This document shows positions 34,213 through 47,800 of a DNA stretch of 64,000 bases, one piece after another (positions within the stretch are counted from its first letter, which is position 1; the number at the start of each line of letters is the position of its first letter). Position numbers and translations under genes: made by a program. The stretch comes from Panorpa germanica (Eukaryota; Arthropoda; Insecta; Mecoptera; Panorpidae). The stretch spans positions 62,001-126,000 of the forward strand of contig OY783203.1 of NCBI GenBank assembly GCA_963678705.1, in the 5' to 3' direction. Under the pieces are notes generated by a model. That model was given only the letters and a program-made list of their open reading frames with translations. It did no database searches and was not told the origin of the DNA.

Positions 34213-35999
34213 TTAAGACAATTATATTTTGTACTATTTTGTAATAGCACAGAACGAGAATTCATATATAAATAAATACTATGTTTATTTCCAAATTAAA
34301 TAAAAAGCCAATATAAAAATATACCAAACTGTATTTCAATTAAGAGAGTGCACTTAAGGTTACTCATGTAGCCTTTGTAAACAAGGTCCGCAACAGTAGT
34401 TACAGCTCGTAATTGCGCATAATGATTAAGACTTGTCGAGCCCACGTTAAACACAGTAAACTTGCAACAGTTTTATTAAATGAGCGGACATGAAAGCAAA
34501 ATGACTACTAAACTCTACCGGCCCTACTAAATCACAATATTCAAATGAATACAATCAGGCATCCCTTCCCGCTCCCACCCATTCCTCTCAGCCGGAGTAG
34601 TGACAGGCGGCAAGCTAACTTAATTTCAATACTCCTATAACAACAGAAATTCACAATCTTATGGCATGGTGTACATAATCTTGGAATAACAAACTGTAAT
34701 ACGTTTTTTTGTGAAAATATCTGCAATTATTTCGACAAGTAAAAACATTAAATGAATGACAGTAATTACACTTACAATCATAATAATACATAAAATTGTT
34801 TTTTCGTCGTTATCTTATAAAACTGTTTATTTATTTCATTTTTAACTACTTGTATAAATTATAGATTTTTTTTTGGTAATATTATTTTCTGCGCGAACTC
34901 TTTTATATCCCATAAGGTAGTTTTAGAAGAAACCTTATTTCTTTGTGTGCGTGTATTTAATCAAATAAATTCTTATTCTTATAGTATGTCTCCATTGTAG
35001 GAATATGGTTTATTTTAATTGCTTTTCAATATTTAAATTAAATGTAATTTAAAAATATATGTATGTAATTTAATTATGCAAATTTAAATAATTAAATTAA
35101 TTATTGATAATATAAATTACTATATTTAAATAATGGATAATAATAAATATTTCATTATTAACTTTATTTCACTTTACTTCACCGATGTTCTACTGCGAGA
35201 ATTTGCACGCATTCCACTTGGATGCCAAATGCAAACTAACGTACAACGTACATTATTCAAATTCTCCGCTATTTACATACGGAGCTTCACCACATGTCAC
35301 AAGCAAGGTTAGGGTTTCAAAAGATTATCACACAAACAGCTATAATTAACAGCTAAAATTAATTTGAAAAAATATGAAACTTACGAGTATGTAAAATGTC
35401 AAAAATTCATGGTTTCACTTTAAGGTTTCGTACAAAACTAAAAGTAAAAATATATATATATCCTATATCTAGCGTGTATACTATATCTGTATATCTAGGT
35501 TTAAATTATTGACTTTTTGGTGCAAATGGAGTAAACTGGAATTGCGCGCGCATTTCTCATTTCTTTCTTTATTTTTCATACTTATTTCTTGTGTTTTGGC
35601 CGCCATTTTAATATATTTTGAATTCATACCATATTTGCTATATCTATTTAATGAGAAAAAGAAGAGGAGACATCAAAAAAGAACTTCCATGTCATATTCA
35701 TTCATCTTCACGGGCGTTTTATCCGTTTATCCGTTTATAGTTTTAGTTTTAGTTTTAGTAAAAAAAACCTTTATTTTAACGAACAATTATTTAAAAATAT
35801 TAAGTTCGAACGCACGCACTATCAATCCAATGCTACTGCTGGATGTAATTTGAATATCTTAAAAATAAAGAACTGTTTTGGTTCTAATATTCTACATACA
35901 AAATTGCATCGTTTATTTCCCCCTGCCTAATAATAGACTTAAGAAAATGTAACATTTCAATGTAAATCTGCAGATTAAGTTTCAGCTTTGTATCTACAT

Positions 36000-36310
36000 T
36001 TTAACATTGGACAAATTTTCGGTACGGCGATCTATTTTGTTTGTACTCAGGAACATACGTTATATTCAAAATATTATGGTTCGTCTGCAGAAAGCCCACT
36101 TTCAAAATTTCTATGTTCTATATCTTTTGTAACATTTCCCCTAAAAATTCACGCAGCTACTGAATTAAATATTTGGTTTTTCAATTATCGCCAATATATA
36201 CAAATATCATATACATACTTCAAGTTTCAATTTTCTTTATTCAATATTTCTGGCAATTGCCCCCGCAGTGCTCGCCATCACTGGAAATTTAGAAAATACA
36301 AAATATGAAC
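36000..36310 (+). repeat. Module B dispersed repeat, unit 1
   Basis: It contains TAACATTTCCCCTAAAAATT, CACGCAGCTACTGAATTAAA and CTTCAAGTTTCAATTTTCTTT, which recur in the next unit and in 59560-60000. The open frames in this stretch are repeat sequence, not genes. Confidence 0.65.
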
Positions 36311-36329
36311 GGTCAGGCTCTATTCTGTT

Positions 36330-36600
36330 ATTGTCACTAATAATTCGCGCCGCTACTGGACTGAACATGTTGGATTTTTAATTATTGACTTTCGTTAGAT
36401 ATTGGCAAAAATATTCTTTAGAATTTTCCCGTTTTCCAGTTACCACCATTCCTTTTATGGAAAATATGATAACTTTTTCCAGGGACATTCAGGGAAAATT
36501 TCAGAAAATCTTAAAAATGTTTGCTCTACAAAATATCTAAATTTCAAAAAGGATTTCGATACCGGATAAATATCTACATATCATTTATTCTTATGGGTTT
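36330..36600 (+). repeat. Module B/A dispersed repeat, unit 2
   Basis: It begins TAATTCGCGCCGCTACTGG (module B) and passes into reversed module A: CAGGGACATTCAGGGAAAAT, then GCTCTACAAAATATCTAAAT and GATTTCGATACCGG. The arrangement is the same as at 59840-60190. Confidence 0.65.
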
Positions 36601-37589
36601 TTATTTAAACGGCGTACCATTACGTAAATTGCATTATAGAGATAGAGAATGGCGCTTCGCACCGCCACGAAGCGGCGTGTATATAATATTTGTGATTAAA
36701 TTAAATTGCTCACTGGGCAAAGCGGTAGTATATTGATAAAGTAAGTAGGTCCAATTATTTTTTAATAACTCCTTATATGTTAGAAGATGTTAACAATTAA
36801 AAAAAATTGCCTTTAAATATTAAAGGCAAAGTTAATGCACTCAAAAAAAATATTTTAAAAAAAAATTATTAAAGGCATCCAACGTTATAAGTAATTCCAA
36901 GACATGTGACGTTATTTCCTCTGAATTGCTATCTCTTTTATATAACAGAGAGAACAAGAGATACTTAACACCACCTACATCTAGATGGTCGACTAGTTTG
37001 CAACGTGAGTCTCAAACCGGTTGAGATTGTAATTGTGTGTGATTCTGATTGTGAATATACACAGATTAGGTATCCCATAGGCCATATAACTACGATATTA
37101 TTAAATATTATATCTTTCCATCTCCTTGTTAATAAAAGAAATGAGTTCATTAGCCAGTGGAGTAATAATTAAAAATAGTTTAACTGATTTACAAAGATGG
37201 CACCACCATCGGCATATCAACAGTATTGTCATCCAAAATATAAATATACACAGCCGTCATAATGCCAAATCCAAAATGGCGTTTTATCTATGCGTGTGTC
37301 ATAAATATAAGAATGAAATTGTGATACGTGAAATTTTATTAAGTATTAAAAATAAAACTAAGTGTAACATGTAATTTATTTATTAATGTATATATTCAGC
37401 CACTGTTAATATTAATTTAATATAATTTATGAGTTTATTTCGATTAAATGAAAACATATTTTTTATAATATTTATTTACAATATAGACATGTATAATTGC
37501 AAATGCAACAATAGTTAATTATTAATAATAAATTAAAAACTTGGTATGAGCTATAGTTTATATATGAATTTTATAAGAAATTATATAAA

Positions 37590-37738
37590 ATGAGTGAAGT
37601 GGAACTGAACAATATCATAAAAGAACTCAAGCTAGAATTAGAAACAGTTAAAATAGAGCGCGATAATTTAAAATGTGAAAATATTAAATTAAAATTACAG
37701 TTAGAAATGATGGACTTAAAGAATATGCAGGAAACAAG
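37590..37738 (+). CDS. siz: Coiled-coil first coding exon, probably schizo
   Basis: ATG at 37590 opens 49 codons plus two bases, ending ACAAG|GTAAAT, a good donor. The protein starts MSEVELNNIIKELKLELETV and continues with heptad-like Leu/Ile and many Glu/Lys, a clear coiled coil, in otherwise non-coding DNA. Vertebrate IQSEC N termini also carry a LELNNII...LE...EN coiled coil, which this resembles. It ends in phase 2; the next in-frame exon with a matching one-base start is 57581. It could instead be the first exon of another transcript, but no other partner is visible. Confidence 0.65.
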
Positions 37739-40700
37739 GTAAATTTTATATGCTAATTTATAACATGTTTTGACAAAAATTCTCCTAACCTATAATTATT
37801 CTTTATAGCTGTCAAGTATGTTTTATATTCAAACAAGAAATAGTATAAGCATATGCCTCTTGTCAATGTTGACATACACCTAAGCAATATTGATTAAACA
37901 TCAGAAGTGGATAATAAAAATCTTTCCAATACGTATTTTATCTTGGTTAAGAAAATTTTCTTATCAGGTACTTATTGTTAAATTGATAACGTTCTAGATT
38001 TTATATAGTTAGATTGACCTATAGATTGGAATGAATCAATTGATATGATAAATATTTGATATTTAACCATTAAATTGGACCAGATCAGGTATATAACCAT
38101 TGATATAATTATATTCACTTTATAAATACATTCAACTGATATTTTAATTTACAAAATTTAGAAACGTCAACTCACATTTTAATTTACATGTGTTTTTTGT
38201 TATGTGTTTTAATTGATATATTTGTATTATTTACTATTGAATTATTATAATATGATATAATAATAATTCAAAATATATACTCTCTTTATGTTAAATTTGA
38301 TAATTACATATGTTAAGATTTGTATGTTTTGAAGTCTTTATTATGGACCCACATTTATCAAGGACTCAGACCCAATTACAGTGCACGTATAAAATCCAAA
38401 GCTGGATTTTGTTCCTAGATTATATGCAAGAATGTGTAGTTTACATTTGCAGTTTTGCGTACCGGAAAACCGGCGCCGGTCCTTAGTGTATATAAAGAAT
38501 AAATTATATTTTCATAATTCTCTCCCTCTAATATTTTTCATTTTGGGTTAGTATTTAACTGTAATTGAAAATATTTTTTATTTCAATTTATTAATTGAAA
38601 TTAAAATGAATAAACCGGGATAAAATGCTATAATCTGTTTAACACTAACCTGGACTAATTGCGTTAATCCGGTAAACTTACCTGTAATGATTAAAGAGAC
38701 AAAAATGACTACTTTAAACGTTACTTTTAAATAACTTATATAATATTAACTAAATAAATAATTAGACATTTGAGATCCTGATAGCCAAATTTAAAGATAA
38801 TTTCTAGTTGAACAAATAAGTCCAAATAAATCATAATTAAAGGAAACGATTGCAGAAAGAGTAGGATGTTGCTGTTTGTTTGTTTATTGTATCTTTCTTC
38901 AGGAAAAGATTAGGTCTTAAGACAGTATTGTCTGTAGTGTACGTACTCGATATGGAAATTTCTGACATTTCTCGTTATGACATATTCTGTTTCTTTTTAT
39001 TTTGCACTGTGTCTTAAATGATGCAATGTTATTTGTTTTTGATTAATTTTTAATCAATTTTTTAATAAAGTTTATTCTAGATGTATGGTTTCTCTTTTGT
39101 GTTAGGAGCCCAATTATTGTGTTGCGAAGAGACACATTGTATTTATATAAAAAATTCATATTGAACGAGTTCAATTTAAAAATGGAATTAAAATTTGAAA
39201 TGAAATTACGAATTATTTTATTGTATTCAAATCTATTATCCATTGAATAAACACTAAAAAGACGTCTAAAAAGATCGCTCAGGCCATGTTCTTATAAATT
39301 TCCTATTTCGTAAATTATAAGACTTCTGGCGTCCTCGGGTTTTTCCCTGAATTTACTTTAAACCCGTAAACCGGAAAAAAAAATTCACTTTTTCCCGCAT
39401 AAATTTTAATTCGTAATAAGGTATTTCATTTTAACATATTTTCAACTTTAGAAATTCAATAATTAATAAAAGGGGCGTTGAGGAAAGTGGTTTCGTTAAA
39501 GAACTTTAGAGAAAGTTCAAATTTTGGATTGCGTAATAGTTTAGTATCTTATTAATAAAAAACACAAAATTTCAAAACTTTATTTGGGTACAACTGGTTC
39601 TATGCAATTGGTGCCCTATACCTTTGTCGATAGTTGATCCATGTGCCCACTTGCACAAACACATAAAATGAATGCAGAGTTGCAGTGCATAGATAGGTTT
39701 GTCTGGATAGGAGTCGTTTGTGTACGAGTATGTGTGCTCTATTTTTAGGGTGCCGAATAGAGAAGCTGTTTGTACTGTGTTGAGTGAGTAACACGTTGGG
39801 TGCTTGGTGATGGGTTCATGACTGTTGGGCCCACTGGGGTAGTATTATTCAAGTGGCATGCGCAGAATAGTAAACAGTTTGCGCATGCGCTATTATTCAT
39901 TCAATAAATTGTAGACTATTCGATAACAAAATGAAAATGGCATCAAAAACAATTCTTGTAAGTTTTTTAAAATGAAATTGAATTTGTTTCATATTATATT
40001 CGTATTATTCAGTTTGGAAATATTTGAAGTATGTGATGAACGCAACGGTTATTGGGTAGTTGACGTATTGTGATGACCTTGACGTCAAAGTGTTGTATTT
40101 TGGGACTTGATATCCGAATAACGCTATATTTTAATTGGGTTACCCATCATCTCAACACACCCGTTGTTGTTGTTAAAATCAATAGGTTTCAAATAGAATC
40201 AATTCTAAATATATATTATAAAATCTGCTGAGCGCAGATTAACGTTAAATAAAAATTAAAATAAATTATTTATCCATTTTTAAGAATAGGTTTCTTCAAA
40301 TGTTATTTCAAACAAAATGTATATCATATAACCAAATTAATATAATATAATTATTTAAAAACGGATACACGAATATTATAAAGTACAAAAGAATTTGACA
40401 AAGCACAAGTTTGAAATGTCGTCCAGAAGTTAGGATGCACAAAATTTGTAGTATTAAAATTTGTAGTAAAAAATATTTAAACAAAATTCTATGGGATAAT
40501 TATGAAAGAAGTATTATTAAAATATCATTCAATTTTAAAAGTATTAACTGGAATGTTGTAATTATCTGTATACAGTGTTATATATGTCTACGCGATTCGT
40601 ATGCCTCGGTGCCTCGAAAATTACTCCAGAGAAATTTTTGAAAATTTCGAACCAGTTATTGAACGAATTAAATATTGCAATTTAAAAATAATAATAGTTT

Positions 40701-41776
40701 GTATACAAATGTAATGTTTAAATGGCAGGGCAGTGATGACTTCTCTGATGGTAACTGTGGTTTTTCTGAAATAAATATTCCGATTATTAATTTTTCTAAT
40801 TAAATTCTTATTCCTTTTTTGTCGATTATTACGTTAATGTTTTTGAAGGATTTCATTAATTTCGTTGTCTAGAAATACGTAAATTTTATATAAAATTTTG
40901 GTTTATTTTCTATTTATATTTCATATACAACTTTACAATTACAAATTTCGTTTTTAATTTCATTAAAATTTACTTATTTTATGAAAATGGCTTTAAAAAA
41001 TGAGGTGTTTCTAGTTTTCGTTACTGTAAAAATAATACTCAAAAATAACATAGAACGTAATTATTGACTTCAGTGGTTTCCGACATAGGGGAGTGTTTAT
41101 TTGCAGTGTCAGTTGTTGGGAGTCAGTTTGTTCCCAATCGAATAGACTGTTTCGGATTGTCGGTTGAATTGGGGTAGCTGTAGGCTTTCAGTGCTGTCAG
41201 ACACAGAACTAACTGCACAGAACGACAATAGGTGCAAAACACTCGTAGTTCATAAAGCCAACCGAAGCCAACATAAACAACAAATACACAGTGTTTATGC
41301 AAATAGTGATTGTTGAGTTATTTCAATTAAAGTTTTCTATTTACAGCAAAGAAATATATATTTAACAAATTTTTGTAAATCATTCAGTAAGTTATATAAA
41401 TCCATATACTCGTATTTAAATAAATTTGTTGTTGTGTACTATCGTGTTTTTGTTTTGTTTCTATTATTTTGTGTTGTAAATTACATTACAATTTGTTTAC
41501 ATTTCATTAGTTTTTATTATAAGTTATTATGATTTATAATTTATGTTCGCATGAAGCATTTCTTTTAATTATTATGCTATAATAAGCTATATAGCCGCCA
41601 TTTTCAAACTGTAAATAAATTTAGCAAAATTAATAGTTTTCTGATATTCCGTCCTTTATACATTATACTGAATTATTTAGTTGTATTTCCAAATTTTATT
41701 ATTAGGGACAAAAGAAGCTTTTAAAGTTGATGTTACGGTATATATCAAGTTTAAAAGCTTAATATATAACCTTATA

Positions 41777-41857
<81 letters not shown>

Positions 41858-44800
41858 AGCTTTAAAAGCTTATATACACACACATATATATCTCTTTTTT
41901 GTGTGTGGTTTGTATATGTATAGATTTACATGCGTACCCTATATGCATTTCTTGCACTACAAACTTAATATAGAGGGTGCATTATCCACGCTTGAATTGG
42001 GGGTTCTATCTGGTATGATTCATATGCCGTGTCCGTGTGCTACTAAATATCAATATTTTCCGAGAACTTAGATAACTTTATTGTCTTTTAATTCATCAAT
42101 ACAACCCTTTTATATACACATGTATTATTTAATGTTTATGTAAAAGATGTTGTACTTAACAAATTAAAAAAATTGAAAAATTCGAATAAGGAAATGTTTT
42201 TAAGTAAAGGCATAATTTCATTTCATGTTGTTTTTTACTGAGCTACTTATAATGTATTCACGAAAATATTACTTAATCAACAGTGTAAAGGAGTATGTAT
42301 AAACAAATGCTACATTGCCATGTCATTAGTGGAATTAAGTTTGTCTGGTTAATATGTACATTGTACACTTTACAGTGTACACTCCATTACTAACGTTATG
42401 TTTGGTAACATGAAATCACATTTAAAACAATTTAAAACTTTTTTTAATTAAAATTTTGTGATTTATTACAAAAATTTCGTTGCTTCGATTGCTGTGTGTA
42501 GCAAGGAAGCTGCATCAAACATCAAGCATAAAATATGTTTTTCTAAATTGTGGCATATAGATAACATAACATTAAATTTAATTTAAACCCACCAATAAAA
42601 ACATATATTGATCGTCAACTTCGAACAATCAAATATAATTCAGAAATGCCAACTCATCCAACAAAATGGAAAATATAGTTTTAATAGTTTTAAAAAAATT
42701 ATTTTATTTCACTGTGCAAACTGAAATTAATTTCGTGACGTGCTAATGCGACATATCAAAATAATTTTTTTTCTCCGTTATTAGCAATTATTAAAATTAA
42801 AAAAATGGTTGTCCAACAGTTGTGGGTGCCTCGTCATTATTGGAATAAGTTCAATTTAATTAAGACGATTAGTTTTGTTCCTGCCTCCTTAAGTTAAACG
42901 CAGTACTACGCTACTACGCTAGAACAGTAACTTCCGTAGTTCCTTCCGGTGGTTGTAAACTCAACACTCAAAGAGAAAACTTCGTTCATTCGCTCAAAGT
43001 AATTGTGAAATCGGGTCAACTTATTGTCACGTACTATCGCATACGCATTGTTAATACTTCAATCATTTAAGACCAAGAAAGAGGTGAATCTCGGAATGAA
43101 AGGTAATAAGCTAAAAACTAGTGCAATTTTTAATTTTAATATTTTATAAGTTGTCTCAAATATCTCTGAGTATGTCGTGAAGGTAAAACGTCACAAAAAT
43201 GTTTCATGTTTTGTTTCCTATGTTCTAAGCGATATAGATGAAATAAATGCAATGTCTAAGTACCCACTTAATATATTTTAATTATCACACTAAATTACGC
43301 ACAGTGTATAAATAACAACATTTTTTCAAAAAACTAATTGTTTCTAAGTTAGAAACGGTTTTATAAAATAAAAAGAAAATTCAAGAATCAACTTTAACAT
43401 GTTCTTGTGCAATGCCGGTTGCCATACCAGTTGCCATGACGTCAGTGGGTGGTCATAGTGGGTGGATGTATACAACACTGATAAACCCGTTACAATGATA
43501 TTTTTGCACTTCTTGTATTTCAATTATTTGAACGTAAATAGGCCTTATTTTGTACTTTATTTTCAGCAGTGATAGCGGTTTTATGGTGTGGTGGTTGCTT
43601 TATATATGTGAACTACATCGCTGCCTAATCAGTTTATGATTATGTATGTACCTCATCAATGTAACTTAGTAGCAATCAAACCCAGAAAATATTACTTTGT
43701 TCCGGGGATCGAACCCGAAGACTTAGGTGGTTGTATAGTTATCGTCAAACATCAATGCTCAGTTACAGTAATGTACTCTCATTTTGTTTTATTCAGTCAA
43801 GGGGTGAAAGGAACAATGCGTACTTGTGGACTACTTACATTGCATACCATGTCAATATTTATAATAACGTGTACTCATGATTATAAAACGGTAAAATAAA
43901 TAATACGGAAACTGCCGAGGTAGATATAGGACGTTCCGCAATAAGAATCCGAAGTCATACATTTTGTATGTCTTGTACAAATAATTATTTAACACGTTTC
44001 ATATTTTATTGATCGATTTTTCGTGCAATGCTGATAAACTACAGCTAGTACAAAATGAAACATTACATGTGTTGGACGTGTTCGATGCCGTAGCACTGTG
44101 TAGCACTGTGCAAAATGCAAATAAGGGGACTGGACTGTCTTTTTCTACTGTGGGCTGTAGAACTTAAAACGGATACACAGGATGTATGGCACTCATATGA
44201 TCACACACACAGTCGTAATGGACTACTCATACTCGTGAATTAATGTACGTGTATATGTGTGTATGTTTATATAGCGATTGTATAACATAATAATACAGAA
44301 CATTTATTCAACCGCCAATGATTATTATGTTTACATATGTATAACTCTACACTCATTTCTTATCAAATATATTTTTTCAAATTATTTTGTATAATACAGT
44401 ATTATACAAAATTTATATATTGTCACACCTGATGTAATTTTACATATAGTACAGTTGTCGAAACCAAAATGCTTGCTGTGTGTTCGATTCCCGGATCAGT
44501 CCCGGTTATATATATAAAATTTCGTTCTGTTGCAAAAATAGAAAGTAATATTGGCAGGAAGGGGTATTTGTAAAATATAAAATGTAATGATGTTTTATAC
44601 TTGTAACCACCTATCCTCTGTAAAATACGGGTATACCATGCCAAGATTCAAAACTGAGTCCTCTGGGTAGCCGAAGTAGTTAGATAACACTCAGCTATTC
44701 TTAAACATGGATTCAATTCCCAGAGATGGAATAAATTTATTTCATGACTGGTAAATAAATAACTCTCCAAATGATAAACAAACGAAATATAAATAAATAT

Positions 44801-47800
44801 ATAACAACTATATAATAAACAAATGTACAAATAACAATATTATATTACAATTAATGCATTAATATAATAAGAAAAAAATCCAAGCTGAGTAAATTCTTCA
44901 TTATATAACTATTGCTTTTTGTCACATTCTTATAATTCCCTTTTGATACTTCCTTATTTTTTTTATTTTGTTTGTACAAATCATTTTATGAACAATGTTC
45001 GGTCGTGTGCTGATGCTGTCCCTCCTTTACGCTCTTGAGTGTGCCCCTCCCAACTTCTTATATTCATATATTCTATATATATTTTAGATACTAATTTATA
45101 ACTAGTTAATACATAATACCATGTCTATGTCTTTAGTAACAGCTGTTTATTCAGCGCTGGTTTCAGCTATTTGGCTTGTAGTTTACTTATAAAGGTTTTT
45201 TACATACAGCCTTGTGCAATAATAATAGACATTTCACTTCACTTCGCTTGTAGCAACAGACGTTTGCCATCAACAAAAATATGTACTTACAGAAATTTAC
45301 ATTTAACATATATTACTCGTAAAGTTTTTAATAATATATTTAAAAGTGTTGATATATAAAATAAAATAGTGATTTGTGAAATATTGTGTAGTTTGTTTAA
45401 GAATTTAAAAATCTTGAGTAAAACTATTTGGTGAACTAAGAAAAATGTGCTTCATTCTATTTTATTCAAAAAATTAAAAAATAATGTAAAATAATTTAGC
45501 TAATTAGTTTTGCAGGTTTGTGTTTTTGTGAATTGTAATGTTTTTATGGTGGGACAGTTTCCGTATTAAATCTATCTGTCAAAGTCAGAATGACTTACGA
45601 AGATAAATAGTTAGTTTTACATTTTCTTAAAGTTATGTGGTTTTTAAAAAATATAAATATATATAAAACGTTTATCCCCGTCACAAAGCGACGTATGTCT
45701 ATTGTGTGTGAATTGAATTTCATTTCAAATTTTATTCCATTTTTAAATTGAAATATTTAACTCGTTCATGTTAACTATAATCCAAAGTGTAAGAAATTAC
45801 AACATTTGCAGATAAAGTAACCAATAAGAATATTTTCCATCTACATTAAGAGTTATGGTTTTATTTTATAAAGTATTATTTTAGTTCAAATTATGATAGC
45901 TCAGCTGTTCCTCTGTTTAGAAATGTTGAGCCGTTTAAAAATATGACACAATAAAAAACCGCTATGTCACTCATATTATTATAATGTTAATAAAAGCAAA
46001 AAAGATATTAAATTCAACAATTGTCTGTTATGTTAAGAATAGACTGAAGTAAAAATGTTTGTTTTATTTTGTAAACAAATTCTAGTTTGTTAAATATATT
46101 TTACTGTAATAGAACTGTCAAAATATATTGTCGAATATTATAATATAATAACAATATATTGTGTCAAAATGTTTAGATCATTGGAAAGATATGCATTAAA
46201 TAGTCAATCTCATTTAATTATAGTAAATATTTTACAATATTTTTGTCATCATTAGAATTCTACTGTATAAATATTTTAATTCGTGAAGGAGGTCAGAAGC
46301 AATTGTATTGGATAACTATCACTGCGCTTGCACTTGATATTTGAGGCTAAACATTTCTTTACAAAATAACGTAATCGTAAAGGATGCAGTTAAGATCATA
46401 TTTAATTGTATTCATGTATAAAGTACATTGAATGTTTTAATCATTTGCAACGTAATTTCAGTGAAACTTGTTACAGTTTCATCAATAAAGAAAATATGTT
46501 CAGGAAGGTTTAGCTGCCTTTAAAAATTATTAAAATCACTAAGTTTGTGTATGAAATATATAACCTAACTTATTGAAACAAATGTGTCAACCGAGCTAGA
46601 ATCTTATCCAAAAGAACTGGCATGATTTAATGTTCGTAACGTAAATAAAAAGTCACAGAAAGTAGGAAAACGATTGTAATATTTTTAATAGTATAATTTA
46701 AAGAAACGAGACTAAAAATTACATTTTCAGGTTCATTTGTGAAAAAGGCGACACTAAACTTTTCAATAAAGTATCAGAATTTAGATTACCATGATAATAT
46801 GAACGCGGATTTGTTCAAGAAATGGTTCACAGAACAACTTTTTCTTAATTAACAAAGGTCAAGCATAATTAATAATAAACCAGAATGAACGAACCACTCT
46901 GAATTATTTTGACCAATACAACATTGAAGAAAGACGATTTAATTAATTATCTACATAAACATATTATCCTAACTACTTTACTAATGCTAAAATCAGAACT
47001 ACTCTTTTTTGCTAAAGAAAACCACACTTAAAAAATGTATCAAATTGGTCAAATTGAATTTTTCCCTTTATCATTAATAATTGTACATTAAAAACAATTA
47101 TTATATATAGGAACATAAATAAAGAATTCATTTTTAACTAAAATAATTTTTAATAAGCAATTCTACAACGTACAATTTACAAATATATTTAAACAGCGTA
47201 CATTAGCTTGTAGTTCTCCTATTTTTTGCTTCACAACAAATTTTTTTTCACTTTCTAGTGGTTCCATTAATATATTTGATTGAAAATTATTATAAATTCA
47301 TACAAGGTTAGAAGAGACATGAGACATAATCTATGCGCATATATTATTTACTGTAGGCGGTTTTAATATGCAATATAATATTTACACACATGCTTCCTTA
47401 TTACAGCGTTATTACTAATCTATTTACACATACTCACGTATGGTATTTGCAATTGATTATTTAAAAAAGTAACTTGATAACTGCTTGCGATAATTGTTTT
47501 GTATTTACTTTCATGTGTCCTTAACATGTGTGAAATATAGTGTGTTAGGTAAATCGATGTCAACCTATCGTGAAGAGAATGATGAACGTGGTCAGAGGGT
47601 ACTGATTTAATTATTTATACAGTTAGTCCGCAGCTCAGAAACGAATCAATATTTGAAAATGTTTTACAAATAAATATTTTCCCACAATTAATAGAACTTA
47701 TAAAGTACTACTGTTAATTATTTACTATATAGAATACAATAACGGTAACTATTTGACTTACGCGAAAACCGCGGGAACGAATTAATTAAATCGACTACGC

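Larger units (their letters stand above)
22290..37589. other. Gene-free region between the zinc-finger gene and schizo
   Basis: About 15 kb without a convincing exon on either strand. Identified contents are: repeat R3 (22450-22680), an AT run (23546-23626), ACGTC-type minisatellite (25015-25060), hAT element (26620-27029), SINE (27597-27790), minisatellites (27382, 29637, 29689, 30093, 31693, 31889, 33121), AT run (28646-28755), R5 copy (30690-30790), MITE (31312-31470), R4 copy (33290-33380), hairpin (34111-34212) and module B/A repeats (36000-36600). The rest, such as 23650-24990, 27800-28600 and 34730-35950, holds nothing I can name. Confidence 0.7.

Noticed and set aside
35509-36308. Hydrophobic open frames of 114 and 106 residues as membrane proteins
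   Set aside because: The second is the module B repeat, found again at 59560. The first begins at a non-ATG codon and its hydrophobicity is what T-rich DNA gives.
36521-37374. Open frames at 36521-36736 and 37126-37374 as small genes
   Set aside because: The first lies within or next to module A repeat sequence. The second has no family resemblance or splice context, and the composition is that of random AT-rich DNA.
43081-43104. ATGAAAG|GTAATA at 43096 as an alternative schizo coding start
   Set aside because: It ends in phase 1, which would put exon 57581 out of frame and run into a stop.
44423-44830. tRNA genes at 44440-44725 and elsewhere with B boxes
   Set aside because: B boxes and one A box are present, but acceptor stems and anticodon arms do not pair; these are SINE heads.
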